NCBI RefSeq assembly: GCF_019399895.1
Contig: NW_027228791.1
Span: forward strand, 291,366 to 355,365
Origin: Cardiocondyla obscurior
Taxonomy: Eukaryota > Arthropoda > Insecta > Hymenoptera > Formicidae
Reading direction: 5' to 3'
Length of the DNA stretch: 64,000 bases
The notes under the pieces were generated by a model. The model was not told the origin of the DNA, searched no databases, and saw only the letters and a program-made list of their open reading frames with translations. Shown piece by piece: positions 56,359-64,000 of this stretch. Within the stretch, counting starts at the first letter, position 1. Each line of letters starts with the position of its first letter. Position numbers and translations under genes: made by a program.

Positions 56359-59235
56359 TCCAGGGTCGTAAAATATTTCGCGTGTCCAAGCTGGTCGAGG
56401 ATATCGGTCATGTTTGGGATAGGGAAGGAATCGCCTATCGTAATGTCGTTTAACTTCCTAAAATCGACGACTATCCTTAATTTTGGTTTTCCGGACGCGT
56501 CGGCTTTTTTGGGAACGACCAATATCGGTGCGTTCCATTGACTCGCGCTGGTTCTTATAATTCCCTCGTCGAGCATCTTCTTTATCTGCTTTTTTACTTC
56601 TGCTTTGTGCTTCTCGGGCAGTCGGTAAGGGCGGCAGCTAATTGGCCTACTTTCCTTTTCTGTGATTATTTCGTGCGCGACAGATCCGGTGAAGGAGAGC
56701 GGATCGCCTTGCAAATGGAAGATGTCGCAGAAGCTTTTGCAAATGTTTATTAATTCGCTTTTTTCTTCTTTATTCAAATGATTAATTTTAAGCTGTTCCT
56801 TAACGCGTTCTCTTCGTTGCTGCACTGCGGCTATTCCTGGCTTATCTTGTAACGCGAGCGCGCTGACTGTGCATAATTGCGGCTCTGCTTCTATGTGTAG
56901 TACGGGTGTGAAGAACGGCACGGCTGTCTCCCGTGTATTTAATACGCTTATAGCACAAATGTTATTTTCAGGAGCAACCAAACAATTGCCAATGAACACT
57001 CCGGGTTTAGGTTTATCGGCATATATTATTCCAATTTGGTTGCTATCGGTCACGGCCCGTACTATCGTTTCGCTTCTCGGTGGTAGCGTCGTGCGAACAT
57101 ACGGTTGTAACGGGATCGCGGCGCGATTAATTATCAAGAGTTCGTTTTCGACGTCATATACGGTACGTTGCGCTTTAAGGAAATCCATCCCGAGTATCCC
57201 GTCGTACGCAATGGGAAATTCGTCGGGTACTACGTGCATAGTGTGCGAGATCGTGCTATCTCGCAGGTAAATTAACACACGCGTCGTTCCTATTGTTTGC
57301 GCCTTGTGTCCGGTTACGCCGGTTAAAGCCATCGATTCCGTGTAAATCGGTGTATCGCCTTTTAATTTCCCCACCTTAACCAGGGTGATAGCTGCACCGG
57401 TGTCCAGTAGAAACGTCATTTTCCCGCCCGTAGCTTGTAGCACGAGCAGAGTAACTAAATCCAGATGACGATTTTTATTGTCGTCTGAGATGTGCGACAC
57501 CTGATAATCCCGCGCGGGCCGTGTCTCGTAACGGCGTGATTCGTTATCTCCGCGCGTGTCGCCGTGTATCGTTTGTCTCGCCGGTGTTCTTGCTCTTTCT
57601 TCCGGTACGGTTGAATGCACTGCGGTCGTGTGTCGATTTCGCGGGGGGACTCGGATATCGCGTCGTGTTCTTTGAGATGACTCGTTGTCTCTCTTCAATC
57701 TGCGGCATTCTTCGCGCGTATGATACGACTTGTTACAATAGTTGCAGAACTTATCCGTTGTGCTAACTCGCGGTGTATTCTCGGCCCTCGGCAAGCCGTA
57801 CCTGGGCGCGTATCTGCCGGTGCGGCACAAAAATCCCGGATGCCCCTGTTTACCGCATCTATTGCACGTTGGCACAGGGGGGCGGTTCGCCGGGGTGCGC
57901 GGAAAATTTCGCTCTATGTATGTTCGCTCGTTGTATATACGCATGGGTGCGCTACGCTGTCTCTCTTCCGCTGTTGCTCCTGCTATTGCTTCTTGCAATG
58001 TTCTATAGTTTCGCGACCGGACGATGGTTTGCAAGTGCGGTAGCAAGCCTGTCTTGTAATTATTTAATACTTGTTTTTGAAGCGAATTCCAGATTCCGCG
58101 TTTTTCGTCTAAAGAATAATTCGAGTCTTCGCTTAAAGCATCGTAAAGTTCGGTTACTAATGAATCGGTTCGAGATCCGTATGTTTGCGCGCTTTCTCCT
58201 GTACGTTGGCGCAACTGGTTAAACTCCAGTTGGAGATGCGCTGTGCCTTGTCGCTGCGTGTAGCCGTCCTCGACTTCTCGTAAAAATTGCGTGAAATTAA
58301 CGATTTGCTTTGACTCAAATCGCGAGAGAGCTCGTCCCGTGAGCTTTGTGTATAATATAGCTGCCAGTAGTTCGTCTGCGTCTTCCGGGTCTACCTTTCG
58401 TGCTGCGTATTTGCACGCCTTAATGAATTTTTTTACGTTATTTTCGCTCCCGTCGAACGTGGGTATGAGACTGATCGCATTTTGCAGCGTCAAATACTGC
58501 CGCGAATTATTAAAAGAATAGCGAACGTCTCTTTGTGGTCGTCGCGGTTGTGGTTGCGGCAGCGACTCTGTCGTTCTATTATGTCTGTTGCCATATCTGT
58601 GCGCGACGAATTCGTTCTCTAGCCTGTCTATTCGCGTTGCTGCGAGTGATATCGCGTCCAGTATCGTCAGCATCGCTTCTTCGCGCGGCATCGTAGAACT
58701 TTGTCGAGGGATCGGCGAGGAGTGTCGGTACTGCGGCTGCGATGCGTTTGTGCTCGCGCTGGGTTCTGCGTTGCCGGCAGAATTTTCGCCCTGTGAAATT
58801 CGTGCTCTCGCGCCTTCCCCGTTTGCAAGCGGGGGCTCGTTTCTTTCGCCGTTATCGGTCATCATGAAGACGAACCGCTGGTCCTCGGGCGCGAATACTT
58901 CGCTCACTATTGATCCTATTGACGATCGGCGACTTTGATTAACGGGTTCCTCAACTTTTCGGTAATTCACGAAACTCGCGTTGTCAGTATACATGGGTAC
59001 AGGGAGAGAGATTCCGTTCGTAAATTCGTATAATTCGCTATCGCGGTTCAAGATATCGTCGTCTAAAGTTACTTCGCGGATAAAACTTCGCGTTCGATTC
59101 GTCGACCTATGCGGAATTCGCTTAAAGATTGGTTGTAGGTTTTCGGGCTCGGTAGTGCCGCTTAACCACGATAGACGCGACGTGCGACAACGCAAAAGAA
59201 ATTTGCCATGGTACAAATAATCTTTTTTGCCTTGC
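56328..59235 (-). pseudogene. Family T gag-protease-RT (single open frame)
   Basis: A single long frame, so Gag and Pol appear fused without frameshifting. Gag core near 58500-58100 (LTLQNAISLIPTFDGSENN, FNQLRQRTGESAQTYGSR). Two canonical zinc knuckles, CNRCGKQGHPGFLC and CNYCNKSYHTREEC, near 57870-57710. Protease FLLDTGAAITLV near 57410. RT N-terminal part with YRLPEKHKAEVKKQIKKMLD and RIVVDFRKLNDITIGD, lost at about 56345 by frameshift. The open frame extends upstream to 59477 through a MITE. Plausible starts are an ATG near 59235 or the ATG near 58865; I cannot decide. Confidence 0.85.
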
Positions 59236-59246
59236 ATGCATATATA

Positions 59247-59581
59247 CAGGGTGTCCCAGACATAACGAAGGATACTGGGAGGATAGATAGAATTGATTGA
59301 GACAAGTAGAAAAGTCTTGTACCATTTTGCAAAATTCTCAACCGTTATTGAGAAAAAAATTAAAATGTATAAATTGTATAGGCGCAAGAGCGACAAGGAT
59401 GCTGCACTTGAGTGAGCGTGACAGGCGACGGCGCCATTTCTAGCCATTCGCCTGTCGCGCTCACTCACGCGCAGCATCCTTGTCGCTCTTACGCCTATAT
59501 AATGTACATTTTAATTTTTCTTCTTTGAGAATTGCAAATGGTACGAGATTTCTACTTGTCTCAATTCTATCCTTCCTCCCG
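59247..59581. mobile_element. Foldback MITE (M family)
   Basis: CAGGGTGTCCCAGACATAAC after TA. The left arm, including GCAAGAGCGACAAGGATGCT and GAGTGAGCGTGACAGGCGA, is mirrored on the right after a short loop at about 59437-59455. The right arm lacks the last ~30 bp. Confidence 0.82.
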
Positions 59582-59912
59582 GCGCTAGTTTTCTTTATCT
59601 AACACAATAGCGCCGGTAACAGCATGCTGCTTGGTTGCTGATGAGTCGCGATGTTTTCAGCTTGGCTGCTCGTACGCTTCTCCGTCCCGTAGTTTGTCTG
59701 TTTGGCTGCTTATCTGCGTGGCTGCTGCTTCGTAGTTACGGTGGTCAGTGGTCGCTCGGGTTTCACGTCCAGCTCCCGTTGCTTCATATATTCTTCTGTC
59801 TTTTTTTTTATAAATGGATTTTTACGATTTCTTTATTTGTTTGTTCCAGAGATCCCACACTGTCAGTCGGACGCCCAGTAAGCGGCGAAAAGGGCGACTT
59901 GACTCCGGAAGG

Positions 59913-59930
59913 CGGATTCCACCGTTGCCA
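59913..59930 (-). other. Primer-binding site of the family T element
   Basis: TGGCAACGGTGGAATCCGC on minus, 5 bases from the 5' LTR, conserved with 4604-4621. tRNA not assigned. Confidence 0.5.
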
Positions 59931-59935
59931 CTAGT

Positions 59936-60047
59936 TGTTGCACCGGAAGGGTGCCGTGGGGTCCGTTTTCCGGAAAGATATGTGTAACACGGGTCAGGAA
60001 TCGGGCTCGAAATAAAGACCCTTTTTTTATTCAACTGTTTTACTTTC
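59936..60047 (-). repeat. Truncated 5' LTR of the family T element
   Basis: Matches the first ~110 bp of 51922-52343, then is replaced by the S LTR at 60048. Confidence 0.8.
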
Positions 60048-60726
60048 TGTTCAAGATTTGAAGTTAGTAATTAATTATGTCACCGCCGCGGGGGCAGCAC
60101 CTCGTGGCTGATCACCGGCGACAAATCGATATCGATCTGTCGTTTAATAATCGCCTCCGATTCTCGAAGGCGTTGCCGGCTTGAGGCTTATCAGTGTTCG
60201 TCTAGCCGTGCCAAGCATCACCTCGTGTGCAACAAGGTGCAGTGTGCTTCTCTCAGAATTCATACTCATCATGCTACTCATCGTTCAACTCATCGCCTTG
60301 TCTCCAGTACAACTCATCCAGATCATCTTCGCCGTGTGCAACACGCCAAGAATCTTCTGGAAGACATAACCCTGCAGCACGAGGCGTGTTGAACCTCGTG
60401 CTCAGTAGCTCATTACATCTCGCAGCGTGTGAACTCACGATTAATATAATTGTAACTCATTGTTTAAACTCAGTGCGAGTTCTCAAGAACATTTAAACAG
60501 ACAGATATCAATTTAAGGACTAACTCAAGCATGAAACTCATTGTTAAATTATGTGCGGATCTCATCTACTGGCCACGTGCTCAACGCGTGTCTCCACGTA
60601 ACTCGCATATTCGAAGGACTTACACTTACACCCGCCTTTTTGCGTTAATTAAACCGGCCACGACCGCGTACCATCCTTGCGGCGTTAATTGTGAAATCTC
60701 ATTTTGTAATCACTCATGTTTATACA
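60048..60726 (+). mobile_element. Solo LTR (family S)
   Basis: TGTTCAAGATTTG...GTTTATACA, 679 bp. Flanks CTTTC and ATATA do not match, so one side was rearranged. Confidence 0.75.

Positions 60727-60786
<60 letters not shown>
60727..60786. repeat. (AT)n microsatellite
   Basis: Almost uninterrupted AT dinucleotides, about 50 bp. Confidence 0.9.
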
Positions 60787-60789
<3 letters not shown>

Positions 60790-62120
60790 CACGATAATTT
60801 TTATTCTCTCTCCTGAGGAGGAGAGTCGTGAGCAAAAGGGACGACCGCGCACGGACGAAAAAATCCGTGCACCGACGTGCCACAGGAGGAAGGGAGGGAG
60901 GAGGGGTCGCGGTACCTCGGCCGTATTCCGGCGCGGGACGGCGGAATCTCGCATGAACACGATTTTTGGGCGCCAGGCACGGGCTCGGCCGTGCCGATTT
61001 TTATCTCGGACTAGTTATCCGGTCCTCGACAATTCCTACCGAATTCGAATCGCCGTCACGCGCGGGGCTAGCCATTCGAACGGAGAGGGGCGGGGTATAG
61101 CGCGCCGAATTCTCGGACAAACGGGAACGACGACACAAAATAAGGCGTACGCGGACACGACCATAAACAGAGGATCCGTTTATTGTGTTCAACGGAACAA
61201 ACAAATATATAAAAAAATATAACAAAATTAAAGTAAGCGTACGAGAGTGAGATCTTCTCGCGTCGGCCCTGGATGTTGTGGTGCCGGCCACGCGTCTCCC
61301 CTGCACGCGACGTGCCTCCACGGGACACCGCGACACGAAAGACTCTACGCGAAAACTCGCCTGTCGCAAACGAGACCGCGTGATTACTTTTCCGACCTCG
61401 GCCGCTGCCGAGGGCTCTCCGTGCGGACGCGACGGACGACAGCTTCACATACGATCGAATCAACCAACGCAGACGAACCGTCCCGGTAGGTCTCGCGGGG
61501 CCCAGTCACCGGCCCTTGGACGCCCATCGGCTGCCACTCGCTAACGTTACGTCCTTGTCTCGCGACAAGGATCCACCAAAATAATCTAACGGGCCCGCGT
61601 GCCCGTTTTATGTGGCCGGGTATCGTCCAAGTCCGCGTCGGCCTCCCCGGGAGACGAAGGGCGGTACAATACAATAATTCCGCAATGCGGGTGGAAAATC
61701 TCACCGAAGAAACGCTCCCTGACTTCTCGAGACGTCCTCGCTCTCCCTCGCACTCTCGCTCTCTCTCTCTCACTCTCGCTCTCGCTCTCGTCGTCCTCGC
61801 TCACTCTCGCTATCGCTCGCTGGTTCCTGCCGATCGCCCGTCAATCACGCAGGTCTACACGGAAGAGAGCGAGGACCGCGCGAAATTTCGGCACGAGGCC
61901 CGGCGTATCCCCACTCCCGCGTCTCGCGGATTTTTCCGCGCGCCACGCCGCCGATTTCCCGCGAGAGCCGCTGCCCTCACAGGGCCCTATTGATACTAAT
62001 AGGTTGGCGCGAGCTTCGGATAAGCCGTTATCGCCACAATTCCCCCCCGCAGGTAGTTCTCGGCGCTTTTGTGACGGCCGCGGGGAGCTGCAACGAAGCA
62101 GCGAGAGCCGCCACGTCACA
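60787..62120 (-). mobile_element. Solo LTR (family R)
   Basis: TGTCACGATAAT...CCACGTCACA, 1334 bp, reverse of 14244-15960. ATAT on both sides (60783-60786, 62121-62124) could be the duplication but lies in AT repeats. A (CTCTCG)-rich stretch at 61735-61815 mirrors the purine repeat of the other copy. Confidence 0.82.
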
Positions 62121-62192
62121 ATATATATGTGTGTGTTATGTTAGGTTCGGTAAGAATAAAGAAAACGCGGGAATAAGGCAAATAAATGTATA

Positions 62193-63830
62193 CAGGGTGT
62201 TTGATTCGAGGTGTCACGTCCGAAAAATTTAAATAGAGAATTAAATTTTAAGAAAAAAAGTCCTTTACAATTTTAAAATTTTTTAGTTTTTGAAAAATTA
62301 AAAAATATGTTAGCGTAAGAGTGACAAGGAGACACGCGGACTGAGCGCGACAGACGACGGCTAGTATTTTAAGAATGATAGTAAACCGAGCGGCGATAAG
62401 AGTCGCGGCGAGTCTTCGCGGCGAAGACAAACAAACGCGTTCGCACGATCGATATCATTCACACCGATACTTTAAGGTCATATTTATTGTTCACAACGTT
62501 TTTAGTAATTGAACGTAAAATGAGAAGGAAATAATGCTATCATTTCCTCACCACCTTGCGGTAGATAGCATGGTGCGTTTTTTTATAGTGGTATCCCCGG
62601 TAGGCCTATTCCACTTTTCGCTTAATGTAAAAGTTGTTCAGTGCCCTCCCTCTGCTGTAAGCAGAGTTCGGCCCTTCGAACAACATCGCGTCGCACGGTG
62701 CACCATTTCCGGTGAAATAGTCGCAAACGCCGCAACAATAGCTTCGCGTACGTCATTAACAGTTCTGTTTCGTTGGGGTTCTACTAGATTTTTAATATGA
62801 CCCCATAAAAAAAAATCTAATACGGTCAAATCTGGTGACCGTGCCGAGACATTGGGCCACCACGACCCATCCATCTGTCGCCGAAATGCGCATCAAAACT
62901 TCGCGCACTGCCAGGCAGGAATGAGCCGGTGCTCCGTCGTGCTGATAGATTATTCGCCTTCTTGTTTCCAGAGGCACGTCTTCTAATAGTCCCGGTAACA
63001 CATTTTCTAAAAAATGCTGGTAACTTTCTCCGGTTAATCGCGGAGGAAGGAAATGTGGACCGATCTGAATTGAATAAAAGAAAATATGCGTTACAAAATG
63101 TTTAATAAAATAATCTGTTATGTTTATACTTACCACTTGACCGACGACTCCGCCCATACATTCACGGTCCATCGATACTGGAATGCTCCTTGTCGTATCA
63201 TATGCGGATTTTCGTCCGACCAATACAAGTGGTTTCTTGAATTAAAAACACCGTTCGGTGTAAATGTAGACTCGTCGGTCCATAAAATAATATCGGGAAA
63301 CGATGCGTTTCGCCGACATTTTGCAAGGAACTCTGTAAAATAAATAATTTTTTTAACAATTATTATTCTCTTTAAAATTAAAACAAATATAAATTATTAA
63401 TAAAAATACCTTCGCAAAACCGGAGCCGTGATCCAAATCCCTCGGTAAGCTGCTGTACTCGTTGATCGTGGTACGGGTGTAACATATTTTCTCGAAGAGT
63501 ATTGTGCACCGTGTATGTTGATAAATGAAGATGATGTGCCGCACGACGTACACTCATTCTCGGCTGATCAGAGAATAAGTCGAGCACTCGTTCTTCATCT
63601 TGCACTTGATGTCGCGCAGGTGCATTATTTCGATTATGCACAAGACATCCCGTCTCGCGTAATCTCTGCACTACGCGGAAAATTGTCCGGTTGCACGGAT
63701 AGTGTGCTCGCCCAGGAAACCGTTCGATGTACAATTCGGCAGCACGAGTGGCGTTTTCACCGGCTAGCCCATAGGCTATTATCATATCCGTATATTCTTG
63801 TGGAGTATAACTTCCCATTTTAACAGATTG
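62193..63830 (-). mobile_element. M-family transposon with transposase (right end not found)
   Basis: CAGGGTGTTTGATTCGAGG after TA at 62191-62192. Shares AGCGTAAGAGTGACAAGGAG and ACCTTGCGGTAGATAGCATG with the small M elements, then carries the transposase gene. No matching inverted terminus before 63864. Confidence 0.65.
62638..63818 (-). pseudogene. Tc1/mariner-type (IS630 superfamily) transposase, three exons
   Basis: Exon 1 63410-63818 (ATG at 63816-63818): YTPQEYTDMIIAYGLAGENA, a helix-turn-helix N-terminus common in ant transposons, and a second HTH VRRAAHHLHLSTYTVHN. Intron 63333-63409 (GTATTT...TTTACAG). Exon 2 63134-63332: first catalytic Asp in LWTDESTFTPNGV, and YWSDENPHMIRQ. Intron 63065-63133 (GTAAGT...AATTCAG). 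Exon 3 from 63064: GPHFLPPRLTGESYQHFLE, second Asp in YQHDGAPAHSCLAV, third Asp near LTVLDFFLWGHIKNLV; stop 62638. The second-to-third Asp spacing is about 40 residues across a frameshift, near the DD41D type. Frameshifts near 63150 and 62880 inactivate it. Confidence 0.78.
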
Positions 63831-63864
63831 TCACACCACGAATACTAGATGACTAGTGACTGCT

Positions 63865-64000
63865 TTAAAAATTTTATCACAATTCTTGACAAAAACAATT
63901 GTACGTAGATTTTTTGATCGGTTTTTATCTACGTGTAAATTTTTCCGATCAAAATCTACGTACAATTGTTTTTGTCAAAATTGTGATAACAAAATTTTAA
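63865..64000. mobile_element. Foldback element at the window edge
   Basis: Left arm 63865-63921 and right arm 63946-64000 are inverted copies (TTGACAAAAACAATTGTACG and its complement), with TTAAAA...TTTTAA at the extreme ends. The loop is about 24 bp. The window stops at the right arm, so the full ends are not certain. Confidence 0.8.

Larger units (their letters stand above)
51922..60047 (-). mobile_element. Errantivirus-like Ty3/gypsy element (family T), broken
   Basis: 3' LTR 51922-52343 and a truncated 5' LTR 59936-60047 share the GGGTGCCGTGGGGTCCG and GGGTCAGGAATCGGGCTCG blocks. Between them on minus lie a primer site, gag-protease-RT, RT-RNase H, part of the integrase and an env-like remnant. 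Multiple frameshifts and deletions make it inactive. Confidence 0.88.

Noticed and set aside
59236..59477. N-terminal extension of the family T gag frame
   Set aside because: This stretch is the foldback MITE read through by chance; a retroviral start lies downstream.

Overview
The window looks like a piece of an insect genome, most probably an ant or other hymenopteran (inference). It has GT-AG introns, a first exon of an insect odorant receptor, and CpG-rich LTRs set in AT-rich DNA. There is almost no intact host coding sequence. The window is an accessory, repeat-dominated landscape in which transposable elements of many classes are nested inside one another.

Region 1 (1-4.9 kb): a truncated CpG-rich LTR (family R), a decayed mariner with readable terminal inverted repeats, degenerate ~150-bp tandem repeats, and the edge of an errantivirus-like LTR with its primer-binding region (family T).

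Region 2 (4.9-28.3 kb): the remains of one Polinton/Maverick (adintovirus-like) element. On + lie a protein-primed type DNA polymerase B, a phospholipase-A2-like protein, a pX-like/adenain-like protease, a penton-like minor capsid protein, the double-jelly-roll major capsid protein and a conserved accessory protein. On - lie a retroviral-type integrase, two conserved accessory proteins (A and B) and the C-terminus of the packaging ATPase. Almost every gene is cut by another element. In eight cases the target-site duplication can be read directly and the Polinton coding sequence resumes on the other side. Two of the insertions (copies A and B) are related units bounded by TGTTACGTC/GACGTAACA that carry a spliced gene I do not recognise, with a start codon that exists only after splicing.

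Region 3 (28.3-30.9 kb): a small, apparently intact three-exon gene (124 aa, - strand) with a TATA box and 120-bp tandem repeats upstream, then other small repeats.

Region 4 (30.9-47.6 kb): BEL/Pao pol fragments interrupted by a solo LTR, an LTR fragment, then a Jockey-like non-LTR retrotransposon split by several insertions. Among these is a young and apparently complete Ty3/gypsy element (37204-44509, - strand). It has 1282-bp LTRs that differ at two positions by eye, a tRNA-Lys-type primer site, gag, pol in the -1 frame with a textbook frameshift signal, and an extra proline-rich ORF3. Foldback and CAGGGTGT-ended DNA transposons follow.

Region 5 (47.6-64 kb): an orphan odorant-receptor exon, a 230-bp direct duplication, a broken envelope-bearing errantivirus-like element (51922-60047, - strand), S and R LTRs, and a Tc1/mariner-type transposon with a multi-exon transposase that is probably the autonomous partner of the CAGGGTGT MITEs. 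The window ends in a foldback element.
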